From Legionella spiritensis (GTDB lineage: Bacteria > Pseudomonadota > Gammaproteobacteria > Legionellales > Legionellaceae), in assembly GCF_900186965.1 (NCBI RefSeq), contig NZ_LT906457.1:2816501-2880500 (forward strand): a stretch of DNA of 64,000 nt, read 5' to 3'. Under the pieces are notes generated by a model. That model searched no databases. It saw only the letters and a list, made by a program, of their open reading frames with translations, and had not been told where the DNA came from. How positions within the stretch are numbered: position 1 is the first letter of the stretch; the number at the start of each line of letters is the position of its first letter. The position numbers were made by a program, and so were the translations under genes. Positions 51,305 to 60,969 of the stretch are shown piece by piece.

Positions 51305-53764
51305 ATGAACGATTCGACAGAAAAACCCATCGTGCTTATTACAGGTTCGTCCGGAAACCTGGGGCACGCCTTGACCGCCGCTTTGGGTGAACGCTATCAG
51401 GTTGTAGGATTTGATGTCCCTGAAACCTCCTGTGATATACCCTTTGATCTCACCTCGGATCTATCTGTTACCCAGGCGCTGGATCTTTTCAGGGAGCGAT
51501 ATAAACCCGAAAGTATTGCCGCCGTTATTCATTTGGCGGCCTATTTTGATTTTAGCGGAGAAGATTCACCGCTCTATGACGAGGTGAACGTCGCCGGGAC
51601 AAGACGATTGCTGGACAAATTACAGGAGTTTGCTGTAGAACGTTTTATTTACTCCGGAACCATGCTGGTTCATAAACCATGCGAGATCGGTGAAAAAATC
51701 AACGAGAGTGATCCCCTTGCGCCCAAATGGGCTTATCCACAGTCCAAGGCCAAAACCGAAGCAGTGATCCGAGAACATCACGGCAACATTCCTTATGTCA
51801 TCCTAAGGCTTGCAGGACTCTATAACGAGACCACTTGTGTACCGACACTGGCCCATCAAATTGCCCGTAGCTATGAACGAAATATCAAAAGCCACTTATA
51901 TTCCGGCAACGTTAAGGCAGGGCAATCCTTTATCCATCAAAACGATTTGATTCAACTCTTCAAAAATGCCATTCAGTACCGTCATAATCTTGCTGAAGGG
52001 GAAATTATTCTGGCCGGGGAAGATCAAACGGTAAGTTATGAAACATTGCAAACAACCATAACCGAATTACTGCATGACGAAGAATCTGAAATATACACCA
52101 TTCCCAAACCTATCGCTAAAACCGGAGCCTGGATACAGGAAAAATCGGAACCGATTATTCCCGATGACTTTGATCAGGGAGAAAAACCGTTTATCAGACC
52201 ATTTATGATTGATATGGCATCGGATCATTATGCCCTGGACATCAGCAAGGCTCAAAAAAAACTGCATTGGCAACCCAAACACCACATACTGAAAACCTTG
52301 CCTGCGATTATAAAAGCACTGAAAGAAGATCCAAAACGCTGGTACGACGAAAATGGCTTGACAATGCCAGACTGGATGCAGGCGATTACAGAGGAAAATC
52401 CTGAAACTATACGAAAAAAATATGAAATCACTTTTCGTAAGGAACATCAGCAAAATCTCTGGGCACACTTTTTAAATATCGGCCTGGGATTCTGGCTAAT
52501 CACGTCACCACCCACACTGGGATATCAGTCTTTCCCGTTAACGATAAGCGATGTCGTCAGTGGGATAATTCTTGTTTTTCTCGCCAGTCTGGCACTATCC
52601 TGGCGATTTGCTCCTGTGCGGTGGCTATGTGCCGGTGTTGGTTTGTGGCTTGTTTTCGCACCATTGATATTTTGGGCACCTACCGCTGGGGCCTACCTGA
52701 ACGACACGCTGGTTGGCAGTCTGGTTATAGGATTTTCCGTATTGGTTCGTCCCGATATCGGCGTCGCACCTCATGCCGCCATGACCGGTTCGGACATTCC
52801 GTCAGGCTGGAATTTTTCACCTTCGAGCTGGACGCAACGCCTGCCCATCATCATTCTTGCCTTTATCGGATTATTTATTTCCCGCTACATGGCGGCGTAT
52901 CAATTAGGTCATATTGATCACGTATGGGAACCGTTTTTTACCGGCCATGCCGAGGACGCTAAAAACGGAACGGAGGAAATCATTACCTCCTACGTCTCAA
53001 AGCTCTGGCCGATTCCCGATGCGGGTCTCGGGGCAGCGGTTTACATACTGGAAATCCTGACCGGTATTATCGGAGGCACCAATCGCTGGCGAACCATGCC
53101 CTGGCTGGTATTATTATTTGGTATCATGATCATCCCGCTAGGTGTGGTATCCATTACCTTCATCATCATTCAACCCATTCTGCTAAATACCTGGTGCACA
53201 CTTTGTCTGATCGCAGCCGTGGCCATGCTGTTACAAGTACCCTATTCCTTTGATGAAATAGTGGCTACCAGCGTTTTTCTCTGGCGACGGTGGAAGGCGG
53301 GAAGGCCCTTGCTGAAAATCCTGATGACGGGAGATCGAGATGAAGAGAGCGAAAGAAACGGCATGGATGATAATTTTGAACAATTCCCGCGCGCCATTAT
53401 ACGCCTCATAGTCTATAAAGGGATCACCCTGCCCTGGAATCTCGTGCTAAGTCTGGCTATCGGCGTATGGTTAATGTTCAGTCGCCTCACCATAAATGCA
53501 ACCGATGGCCTTGCAAACGCCAACCATTTATTAGGCGCGTTGATCATTACTATCACCATGGTGGCTCTGGCAGAAGTGGTCCGACCTGCCCGCTTTATCA
53601 ATCTGATCTTTGCAGTACTCTTGTGCGTCACACCATTTCTCTATAACGCCGATGCCATTCAAGCAACCGCCGGTATCGCATGCGGTGTCCTGTTGTTCCT
53701 GTTTACGCTGCCACGCGGGAAAATCAGGGATTCCTATGGCGAGTGGGATAAAGCCATTTTTTGA
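51305..53764 (+). CDS. SDR epimerase-like / SPW / VKOR fusion membrane protein
   Basis: An 819-residue three-part protein. Residues 1-335 are an extended SDR/epimerase domain with the Rossmann loop TGSSGNLG (13-20) and active-site Tyr144-x3-Lys148. Residues about 385-490 are SPW-type membrane repeats (NIGLGFWLITSPPTLGY, GLWLVFAPLIFWAPTAGAYL). Residues about 510-690 resemble vitamin K epoxide reductase with the redox pair C631-T-L-C634 and an acidic loop. A further three helices end the protein. Substrate unknown; a membrane-bound, quinone-linked redox role is inferred. AAAGGA precedes the ATG. Confidence 0.8.
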   Translation: MNDSTEKPIVLITGSSGNLGHALTAALGERYQVVGFDVPETSCDIPFDLTSDLSVTQALDLFRERYKPESIAAVIHLAAYFDFSGEDSPLYDEVNVAGTRRLLDKLQEFAVERFIYSGTMLVHKPCEIGEKINESDPLAPKWAYPQSKAKTEAVIREHHGNIPYVILRLAGLYNETTCVPTLAHQIARSYERNIKSHLYSGNVKAGQSFIHQNDLIQLFKNAIQYRHNLAEGEIILAGEDQTVSYETLQTTITELLHDEESEIYTIPKPIAKTGAWIQEKSEPIIPDDFDQGEKPFIRPFMIDMASDHYALDISKAQKKLHWQPKHHILKTLPAIIKALKEDPKRWYDENGLTMPDWMQAITEENPETIRKKYEITFRKEHQQNLWAHFLNIGLGFWLITSPPTLGYQSFPLTISDVVSGIILVFLASLALSWRFAPVRWLCAGVGLWLVFAPLIFWAPTAGAYLNDTLVGSLVIGFSVLVRPDIGVAPHAAMTGSDIPSGWNFSPSSWTQRLPIIILAFIGLFISRYMAAYQLGHIDHVWEPFFTGHAEDAKNGTEEIITSYVSKLWPIPDAGLGAAVYILEILTGIIGGTNRWRTMPWLVLLFGIMIIPLGVVSITFIIIQPILLNTWCTLCLIAAVAMLLQVPYSFDEIVATSVFLWRRWKAGRPLLKILMTGDRDEESERNGMDDNFEQFPRAIIRLIVYKGITLPWNLVLSLAIGVWLMFSRLTINATDGLANANHLLGALIITITMVALAEVVRPARFINLIFAVLLCVTPFLYNADAIQATAGIACGVLLFLFTLPRGKIRDSYGEWDKAIF

Positions 53765-53778
53765 ATAAGGAATGGTCA

Positions 53779-55095
53779 CTACCGATCGATAATCATTTTG
53801 GCGATCATAAAATAAGTCAGAAGGCCGCTGGCATCAATAACGGTAGACACAAAAGGCGCGCTGACTACGGCGGGATCCAGACGCAAAATTCTGGCCAACA
53901 TGGGCATAAGAGAACCGGCCAGCGCCGACATGGTACAGATGGCCACTAAACTCAGAGACACAATCAGAGCAATATTGTGCTGAAAAATCAACCCCACAAC
54001 GACATAGCCGATGAGACCGAGACTCATGCCCAGTAATATACCAACAAAGGTTTCCCGGGCAGCTACCCGTAAAAAATCACTGACCCGGACGTCATCCACC
54101 GCCAGGGCGCGAACAATGGTGGTTGCCGATTGCGAGCCGGTGTTACCGCCTATGCCTATCAAAAGTGGTATAAATAACGTGAGGACGACCATATGCTGTA
54201 ACGTCGCTTCAAACAGACTCAAGACATTGACGGTTAAAATACCGGCCACGGCGAGCAAAACCAACCAGACAATCCGTATTTTCATCAGGCGAAATACAGA
54301 TACCGCAAGATAAGGTTTTCCCAATCGACCGGACGCGCTCCCACGAATAATATCTTCTGTCTCTTCCAGCTCCATGACATCCATGGCGTCGTCAATGGTC
54401 ACAATACCGACAATTTGGTTATTTTTCTCTACAATCGGTACGGCCAGCCAGTCGGTCGACTGAATGAAACGAGCCACTTTTTCCTGATCGTCATACACGG
54501 AAAAACTTTTGATTTCCCTATACATCAACTCAGCAATCAATTGCTCCGGAGAGGCCATGACTAATGTATCCAATCCGACCATCCCTGTCAGTGAATTTCC
54601 GTTCTCTACAACCGGCAAAACGTAGACCGTTTCCGCTTCATCTCTGGATTGCCTGATTTTTTGCAGCGCGTCCTTTACCGTCATGGCAGGCTCTAGAGCG
54701 ATAAAAAAAGGACTCATGATTCGCCCGGCTGTCTCGGGAGGATATTCAAGCAGCAAAGAGGTGGCTCGACGCTCCTTGGCGCTTAAACGGCGAAGAAATT
54801 TATCGGCCGCTTCATCGGGCAATTCCTCAAAAAGCCGCGCCCGGTCATCCGGCTCCATGTTTTCCAGAATACTCAGTGCCTGTTTGCTCTCCAGCGTCAA
54901 CAGGATTTGCGCCTGATTCACCACCTCAAGATAACTGAATATTTTTTCGGCTTTTTCATACGGCAATTGCCTGAACAAAGCGGATCGGCTTTCAGAATCA
55001 GCATGATCCAGCTCGGAGATCAACGTGGATAAATCAACTTTCGAGAACAACGAATCATCGTCAACTTCCATTGATTTGTTTTTATTTATACGCAT
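53779..55095 (-). CDS. mgtE: magnesium transporter MgtE
   Basis: A 438-residue MgtE: N-terminal superhelical domain (about 15-135, LFEELPDEAADKFLRRL), tandem CBS domains (about 140-260, VGIVTIDDAMDVME), connecting helix, then five membrane helices with PLLIGIGGNTGSQSATTIVRA and the ion-site motif around SAPFVSTVIDASGLL. The cytoplasmic domains close the pore when Mg2+ is high. GGAG precedes the ATG. It is convergent with the fusion gene. Confidence 0.95.
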   Translation of the reverse strand: MRINKNKSMEVDDDSLFSKVDLSTLISELDHADSESRSALFRQLPYEKAEKIFSYLEVVNQAQILLTLESKQALSILENMEPDDRARLFEELPDEAADKFLRRLSAKERRATSLLLEYPPETAGRIMSPFFIALEPAMTVKDALQKIRQSRDEAETVYVLPVVENGNSLTGMVGLDTLVMASPEQLIAELMYREIKSFSVYDDQEKVARFIQSTDWLAVPIVEKNNQIVGIVTIDDAMDVMELEETEDIIRGSASGRLGKPYLAVSVFRLMKIRIVWLVLLAVAGILTVNVLSLFEATLQHMVVLTLFIPLLIGIGGNTGSQSATTIVRALAVDDVRVSDFLRVAARETFVGILLGMSLGLIGYVVVGLIFQHNIALIVSLSLVAICTMSALAGSLMPMLARILRLDPAVVSAPFVSTVIDASGLLTYFMIAKMIIDR

Positions 55096-55347
55096 TTTTT
55101 CTCCGAACTCCCTTCGGAATAAATAACCGAATACTTGTCAAATAAAAGTGCTTTGAAATGACTACCCCGTCAAAATGGCGTCATGACTTTTCACGCGAAG
55201 CCGCCGGTTGCGCTTTCTAAAAAATCACGACGGACAGCACTCTCCAAACCATACCATATTTATCCGAATATCAGGATGTATTGGCTATACTTCAAGGAAG
55301 AAAACCATGAATACGGATTTGTAACAAGTTATCGCAAGGAGCAGGGA

Positions 55348-55953
55348 ATGGCTCAAAACGATCTAAAAAAGTACCAGAATAAAAGACATTTTGAAAAAAC
55401 ATCCGAACCATCCGGTAAAAACTGTAGCAAAAAATCCACCTCGTTATTCGTTATCCAGAAACACGACGCGTCCCAACTGCATTATGATTTTCGCCTGCAA
55501 TATCAGGATGTGCTGCTTTCCTGGGCTGTTCCCAAGGGACTGTCCACGGCGGCTAATGAAAAACGGCTTGCCATTCGTACCGAAAATCATCCTCTGGATT
55601 ATGCGGACTTTGAAGGAGTTATCCCGGAAGGTGAGTATGGTGCGGGAACCGTCCTGGTCTGGGACAAGGGAGAATACGAACCTATCATAGAGGAAGACGA
55701 ACCGGAAAAAACCATGGAAAAGGCGCTGAAAGATGGTTCGTTAAAATTCAAATTGAATGGCCAAAAAATACAGGGTGGTTACGCCATGGCCAGAATCAAC
55801 ACGGAACAAGACCGCGAACAGTGGGTGATTTTCAAACTGGATGACGACGACGCCGACGCAAGACGTAACCCGGTTCATTCCGAGCCGGATTCGGTATTGA
55901 CCGGCCGCTCCCTTAAGGACATCGGGAAAGAGCACAACGATGAAAAACATTGA
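55348..55953 (+). CDS. LigD-type 3'-phosphoesterase domain protein
   Basis: A 201-residue stand-alone PE domain from ATG 55348 (AAGGAGCAGGG upstream). FVIQKHDASQLHYDFRLQ holds the metal and catalytic His39, Asp40 and His45; SWAVPKGLS and DFEGVIPEGEYGAGTV are standard. LigD PE removes 3'-phosphate or ribonucleotide ends during end joining. The following gene, overlapping by 14 bp, encodes the LigD polymerase domain. No ligase domain or Ku gene is present in the window. Confidence 0.92.
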   Translation: MAQNDLKKYQNKRHFEKTSEPSGKNCSKKSTSLFVIQKHDASQLHYDFRLQYQDVLLSWAVPKGLSTAANEKRLAIRTENHPLDYADFEGVIPEGEYGAGTVLVWDKGEYEPIIEEDEPEKTMEKALKDGSLKFKLNGQKIQGGYAMARINTEQDREQWVIFKLDDDDADARRNPVHSEPDSVLTGRSLKDIGKEHNDEKH

Positions 55954-56812
55954 CCTCACTCATCCGGATAAATTGCTGTATCCGGATGATGGTATTCGTA
56001 AAAAAGACGTCGCGGACTATTACGCGCGGATAGCGGATTATTTATTACCCTTTGTGAAAAACCGTCCTTTAACCATGAAGCGATATCCCGAAGGCATACA
56101 TGAAGAGGGATTTTATAACAAACACGCCCCCGATTATTTCCCGGATTTTATTCCTCGTTATACCGTTCCGATGGAAAAGGATGCTTCACAAATGAGTATG
56201 GTAGGGGCGGATTCGGCCCGGGCCCTGGTTTATCTCGCCGGACAAAACACCCTGGAGCTGCATATGGCGTTATCCACCATGGATGATATAAAAAAACCGG
56301 ATCAAATGATCCTTGACTTTGACCCATCCGATGATGATTTTGAAAAAGTCCGCAACGCGGCTTTTGTCTGCAAGGAGATTCTGGATGCGCTTGATTTACC
56401 CTCTTTTGTCAAAACCACCGGATCGCGAGGTGTCCATGTTCATGTACCGCTTCTCGCCGCTTGTTCTTTTAAGGAAATGAAAGAAATTGCCCGAAAAATA
56501 GCGGTAAAAATTCATGAAAAATGTCCGCGATACACCACCCTCGAACAACGTAAAAATAAGCGGGAAGATAAAGTGTTTATTGATTATCTGCGTAATGATT
56601 ACGCCATGACCGCCATTGTGCCTTATTCCTTGCGCGCGCTACCCAAAGCGCCGGTGGCCACACCTGTAGACTGGAACGAACTGGCGGACAAATCCTTGCA
56701 ACCGCAATCCTACCAACTGAAAAACATATTTCAACGCCTTGGCCAAAAGAAAGACCCATGGAAACTTTTTACACAAAAACGTATCGACGCCCGCTCTATC
56801 CGATTGGAGTAA
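55940..56812 (+). CDS. LigD-type DNA polymerase/primase domain protein
   Basis: A 290-residue archaeo-eukaryotic primase-fold protein: THPDKLLYPDDGIRKKDVAD start, metal-binding Asp126 and Asp128 in ILDFDPSDDD, TTGSRGVHVHVPL, and VFIDYLRND with the third acid. It adds ribo- or deoxynucleotides at broken ends in LigD proteins. Here it is split from the PE domain and from any ligase. It overlaps the PE gene by 14 bp, so the two are co-translated. Confidence 0.92.
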   Translation: MKNIDLTHPDKLLYPDDGIRKKDVADYYARIADYLLPFVKNRPLTMKRYPEGIHEEGFYNKHAPDYFPDFIPRYTVPMEKDASQMSMVGADSARALVYLAGQNTLELHMALSTMDDIKKPDQMILDFDPSDDDFEKVRNAAFVCKEILDALDLPSFVKTTGSRGVHVHVPLLAACSFKEMKEIARKIAVKIHEKCPRYTTLEQRKNKREDKVFIDYLRNDYAMTAIVPYSLRALPKAPVATPVDWNELADKSLQPQSYQLKNIFQRLGQKKDPWKLFTQKRIDARSIRLE

Positions 56813-56887
56813 ACGCAAGGCCAGAGAGTACTCTGATCGTCCATGTTCTATAATTGTAATAATTCTCCAACAAACGGAGTTGCTATC

Positions 56888-58036
56888 ATGAATTCATTAA
56901 TACAGGACTATCCGGAAAAATTCATCCATGTTCAGGATTCGCCGTGCGTATCGCTCTATCAACCTACGCACCGCTCCTATCCGGATAATGAACAGGATGT
57001 GATTCGCTATAAAAATCTGCTGAAACAAATCGAAACATCGTTACTGGAAAAATATTCCGCAAGGGAATGCAAGTCATTATTACGGCCTTTTCACTCATTA
57101 GCCGACGATCGGGAATTCTGGATCCACACCGATCATGGTCTGGCTATTCTGGCCACGCCTCATCAATTTAATGTTTATAAACTTCCATTAACGGTAGATG
57201 AGCTGACGGTTGTGGCGGACACTTTTCATATCAAACCGCTTATTCATTTGATGCAATCTACCGAACATTATCAAATCCTGTCCCTCAACAGGGAGAAAAT
57301 CAGGCTGTTTGAAGGCAATCGTGATGATCTGGAAGAAATCCCGTTGCATCCGGACGTTCACGACACTCTGACCAAAGCGTTAGGGGAGGAACTCACCAAC
57401 CCTCGTCTAACCGTGGCGAGCTACGGCAAAGGTGCGGAAGGCCCTGCCATGTATCATGGCCACGGAGGTAGAAAGGATCAGGTTGCGCTGGATATTAAAC
57501 GTTTTTTCCGTATTGTTGCCGAAGATATACACACCCATCATTCCCAAAGCTCCAAATTACCCTTGATTCTGGCCGGTTTGCCACAATACCATCATGTCTT
57601 TCATGAAGTCAGCCATAATCCCTGTCTCATTGATGAAGGCATTCCCCTGCATACGGACAATTTCAGTTTAGACGAACTTCGCGAGATGGCCTGGAACATC
57701 ATGAAACCCAGACATGAAGCCAGACTGCGGCAATTGACCGAAAAACTGGCCCAGGCCCGGACAAAACAACAAGGTTCGGATAAACTGGCCGAGATCGCGA
57801 AAGCGGCTGTTTGCGGACGTGTTGACGTCTTGTTAATTGATGCGGATCAACGAATTCCAGGGCACATCAATGCGTCACAAGGCGATATCAGGCAAGATGA
57901 TTTGATGGATCCCGAAATCGACGATGTGCTGGATGATATGGCGGAAATTGTCTTGCAACACAAAGGCGAGGTATTCGTCGTACCCGGAAAAAAAATGCCG
58001 ACTCAAACCGGTGTCGCGGCCTTATATCGTTATTAA
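56888..58036 (+). CDS. baeRF3-like (bacterial archaeo-eukaryotic release factor family) protein
   Basis: A 382-residue protein with the baeRF layout: N-terminal domain (about 15-130), central eRF1-like RNase-H-fold (YQILSLNREKIRLFEGN; KRFFRIVAEDIHTHH; LPLILAGLPQYHHVF) and a C-terminal L7Ae-like domain (VDVLLIDADQRIPG). The family is thought to act on stalled ribosomes or RNA, without direct proof. GGAG precedes ATG 56888. It lies between the LigD-type genes and an MscS channel. Confidence 0.8.
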   Translation: MNSLIQDYPEKFIHVQDSPCVSLYQPTHRSYPDNEQDVIRYKNLLKQIETSLLEKYSARECKSLLRPFHSLADDREFWIHTDHGLAILATPHQFNVYKLPLTVDELTVVADTFHIKPLIHLMQSTEHYQILSLNREKIRLFEGNRDDLEEIPLHPDVHDTLTKALGEELTNPRLTVASYGKGAEGPAMYHGHGGRKDQVALDIKRFFRIVAEDIHTHHSQSSKLPLILAGLPQYHHVFHEVSHNPCLIDEGIPLHTDNFSLDELREMAWNIMKPRHEARLRQLTEKLAQARTKQQGSDKLAEIAKAAVCGRVDVLLIDADQRIPGHINASQGDIRQDDLMDPEIDDVLDDMAEIVLQHKGEVFVVPGKKMPTQTGVAALYRY

Positions 58037-58049
58037 CCGGACAAGCGAC

Positions 58050-59480
58050 ATGCGGCCAGACAAAAAGGCATGGTTTCATCAATTACTTGTCGTGTTGATT
58101 ATTACCGGTTTCTTGACGCTGCTTTGCACAGTGGCAACGGCACAATCCGAATCAAACAAGGAACAATCCGCTGACGAGCAACCATCGGCTATTACCAATC
58201 GTATCGATATCAAACCCACGGCCCGCGATGAGGAAATCGCCAAACGCCTGGCCAACATACTCAAAGCCACCCACTGGTATGACAATGCAAAAGTACGGGT
58301 TGAAGACGGGGTGGTTTTTTTAAAAGGTCAATCCAAAACCGAAGAGCATAAAAAATGGGCGGGCAATCTGGCGCGCAAAACCCAGGATGTGGTTGCGGTT
58401 GTCAACAATATTGAAATCATCAGACCAGCCTCCTGGTATATCCAACAGATCAGGGAAGGGCTACAGGAGCAATGGCAACGTATTTTACGCGGTTTGCCTT
58501 TTTTTTGTTTTGCCCTGGTTATTCTGTTCATGGCATGGCTTGCGGGACGGATGTTTTCTTCCTATATCAAAAAAACCTTACGAGTCCGGCAAATACATCC
58601 CTTGCTTGCCCAGGTGATTTCCCGCGGCACCCAGTTATTCTGTTTTCTGATTGGACTTTATTTAATCCTGCAGTTATTTGGACTAACTACCATCGCCTTA
58701 ACCGTCCTCGGCGGTACCGGCGTTATTGGTATCATTCTTGGCATTGCCTTTCGTGACATTACCGAAAATCTTTTAGCCAGCGTGTTATTGAGCATGCAAA
58801 ACCCTTTTCGTAACAATGATCTTGTTGAAGTGGACGGGATAACCGGTTATGTGCAAAAACTTACCATTCGTGCCACCGTATTAATGACTCAGGATGGCAA
58901 TGAAGTGCAAATACCCAACGCGACGGTTTACAAAAGCAATATCTGTAATTTTACGACCATTGCCAATCGTCGGGAGGATTTTGTCATCGGTATCGGTTAT
59001 AACGATTCGATTTCGAACGCTCAAGGTATTGCCATGCGAGTCTTGAGCCACCATCCGGCCATTCTTAACGATCCGGAACCCTGGGTGCTGGTGGAAACCT
59101 TATCAGCCACTACCGTTGATTTGCGGATTTATTTCTGGTTCGATGCCAGTGAATATCATTGGAGAAAGCTGAAATCCTCCATCATCAGACTGGTGAAGCG
59201 CGCTTTTCAGGATGAAGGCATTTCTTTACCCGGCAAGGAGTTAACCGTGAGTTTCGCCGAAAACGTCCCGGTTGAACTGCTTGAAGCTCAAAAAATATCC
59301 CCTAAAAAGGAAAAAGGTGAAGCAAGTAGTAAGGAATCAGGCCGTATCGCCACCAACGCCGAAGGCGGATTACGCAGCGAAAAAGCAGACATTGAGGTTC
59401 AGGCACGCCAATCAAGACAAACGCAACAACAGGGCAATCTGTTAAATTCTTCCGAGTCAGGGGAAGATACCGATACATAA
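58050..59480 (+). CDS. MscS-family mechanosensitive channel with BON domain
   Basis: A 476-residue protein from ATG 58050, 13 bp after the baeRF3 stop. Parts in order: signal or first helix (QLLVVLIITGFLTLLCTVAT), BON domain (about 50-125, AKVRVEDGVVFLKGQSKT), three membrane helices (about 150-255) with the pore helix LGGTGVIGIILGIAFRDITE, a beta domain (NPFRNNDLVEVDGITGYVQK), an alpha/beta domain, and a hydrophilic tail (about 410-476). The channel relieves hypo-osmotic shock; BON may anchor it to phospholipid. Confidence 0.9.
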   Translation: MRPDKKAWFHQLLVVLIITGFLTLLCTVATAQSESNKEQSADEQPSAITNRIDIKPTARDEEIAKRLANILKATHWYDNAKVRVEDGVVFLKGQSKTEEHKKWAGNLARKTQDVVAVVNNIEIIRPASWYIQQIREGLQEQWQRILRGLPFFCFALVILFMAWLAGRMFSSYIKKTLRVRQIHPLLAQVISRGTQLFCFLIGLYLILQLFGLTTIALTVLGGTGVIGIILGIAFRDITENLLASVLLSMQNPFRNNDLVEVDGITGYVQKLTIRATVLMTQDGNEVQIPNATVYKSNICNFTTIANRREDFVIGIGYNDSISNAQGIAMRVLSHHPAILNDPEPWVLVETLSATTVDLRIYFWFDASEYHWRKLKSSIIRLVKRAFQDEGISLPGKELTVSFAENVPVELLEAQKISPKKEKGEASSKESGRIATNAEGGLRSEKADIEVQARQSRQTQQQGNLLNSSESGEDTDT

Positions 59481-59529
59481 AGGGTATGCGGGATAACACC
59501 CAGCGGGGTACTCACCTGTTCTCCTGGTT

Positions 59530-59709
59530 CAATATTGAACCATGAAACCTGCAATACGGCCGCAGGCCTCCTTACAGGCTACCGGTCTTTGTCCTGTACA
59601 GAGCCTAGTACTACAGTGGTAAGTTCTGTCATTCCCGAGAAATCGGGAATCCATTCACGTTAAAATAGAACTCCGTCTGCGCAAAAATGACAATCAATGA
59701 GCAAAAATG
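59530..59709. repeat. dispersed repeat copy 2 (with internal REP unit 59546-59582)
   Basis: This is the partner of 43197-43386. The hairpin here is perfect: ATTCCCGA-GAAA-TCGGGAAT. The REP unit differs at two compensating C-to-T/G-to-A positions (CCTGC, ACAGG versus CCCGC, ACGGG), which keep base pairing. It fills most of the 270-bp gap between the MscS and Stealth genes. Confidence 0.75.
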
Positions 59710-59750
59710 TGTACATAAATAGGGATCCTTTTCAAAATACCACGGTAGTA

Positions 59751-60752
59751 CTAGGCTTTAATACGTTCATCAAGCCAATTCAGCAGATACGTCCTTGTTT
59801 CCGGAGTCGCCTCGTCTATGCTTTGCACACAAACGAATTTCACACAATCATTACGAGCGGCCAGAGACAGTTTTTTTGTAATTTTGGCGAAAGGATGGTG
59901 GGCGGGATTGACCGTGACCTCAAAATAGTGGTTGTCGATGATCGCCTGTTTCTGAATGATTTCCAGATGATGGGCCAGCGTAATGATTTCAAATTGCTCC
60001 CGGCTCCGAAAAGGATGGGCGATGTTATCTGTTAAATATTCGGGATTTTCTTCAAAATAGCGAGCCAGTGTTTCTTTTTTCAGGGGAAAGGGGACATGGG
60101 GAACATAAAATAATCGCCGGTCATACCCAACCATACGAGCCGCGTTTTCCTGGACGTGGCGATGATCATTAGGTACGGAAGGTCTGGCAGGCCAAAACCG
60201 GTATTTCCCAAGCGCGTTTACCCATTTTCGATACCAGTACTGCTCGTAATGGGTTTTCCATTGACCGCGTAACACCGTTTTGTTCCCGCGAAAAAAATCA
60301 TCCGGACTAACCGGTCGAATGATCGAAAAATCGTCACAAAAACAAATGAACCGGTCAGCCAATTCTTCAATACGCCATAACATGGAGGCTATCGTTAAAC
60401 TGTTAAACGTCGGTAAATACGATTCGTAACCGCGAAAAATGTGTTGATGATCAACCAGCTTGATTTTATCGGCGCCGGGCGTGGAATGCAGATCGTCGAT
60501 GACCGGAGGTTTCTGGCCGTCGGTTACAATATAGATATTGCGAATCCAGGGCGCAAATTTCAATATGGATCGCACACAATATGTTATTTCATCGTGTTGG
60601 TTGTACCGTGTCGATGCCGCCGTTTCCGGACGGGCCATACCATGCTGACGCAAATAATCAGCCAGTTTTTTCCTGTGTGCCTCGTCATAGCCATCCACCC
60701 AGGTAATTACCGCATCCACAGCATTCCGGGCATGATTCCTGTTTACGCTCAT
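59751..60752 (-). CDS. Stealth-family sugar-phosphate transferase
   Basis: A 333-residue protein from ATG 60752. The four Stealth conserved regions are visible: CR1 VDAVITWVDGYDE; CR2 YNQHDEITYCVRSILKFAPW, IYIVTDGQKP and YLPTFNSLTI; CR3 near RPSVPNDHRH with VPFPLKK; CR4 near the C-terminus. The family moves sugar-1-phosphate from nucleotide sugars to glycan chains, as in GlcNAc-1-phosphotransferases and capsule synthases. It stands alone, with no capsule cluster nearby. Confidence 0.88.
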   Translation of the reverse strand: MSVNRNHARNAVDAVITWVDGYDEAHRKKLADYLRQHGMARPETAASTRYNQHDEITYCVRSILKFAPWIRNIYIVTDGQKPPVIDDLHSTPGADKIKLVDHQHIFRGYESYLPTFNSLTIASMLWRIEELADRFICFCDDFSIIRPVSPDDFFRGNKTVLRGQWKTHYEQYWYRKWVNALGKYRFWPARPSVPNDHRHVQENAARMVGYDRRLFYVPHVPFPLKKETLARYFEENPEYLTDNIAHPFRSREQFEIITLAHHLEIIQKQAIIDNHYFEVTVNPAHHPFAKITKKLSLAARNDCVKFVCVQSIDEATPETRTYLLNWLDERIKA

Positions 60753-60969
60753 TTTTAGGATTTGTCCTGATTCATACCGGGGATTTCGTGAATCCCTTTT
60801 TAAAACGGTAATCAATCATACATGATTTGCCCAAACCACTCATTATTTACAACGGATTCTTATGTATCTCATGGGAGGCTTGATGACAAAATAGCCGTTT
60901 ATTGTTAGAAAACCCGGCAAAAATGACTTATAATTGCTCGCCACGCTTAAAAGAAAGGCATTTTTAACG

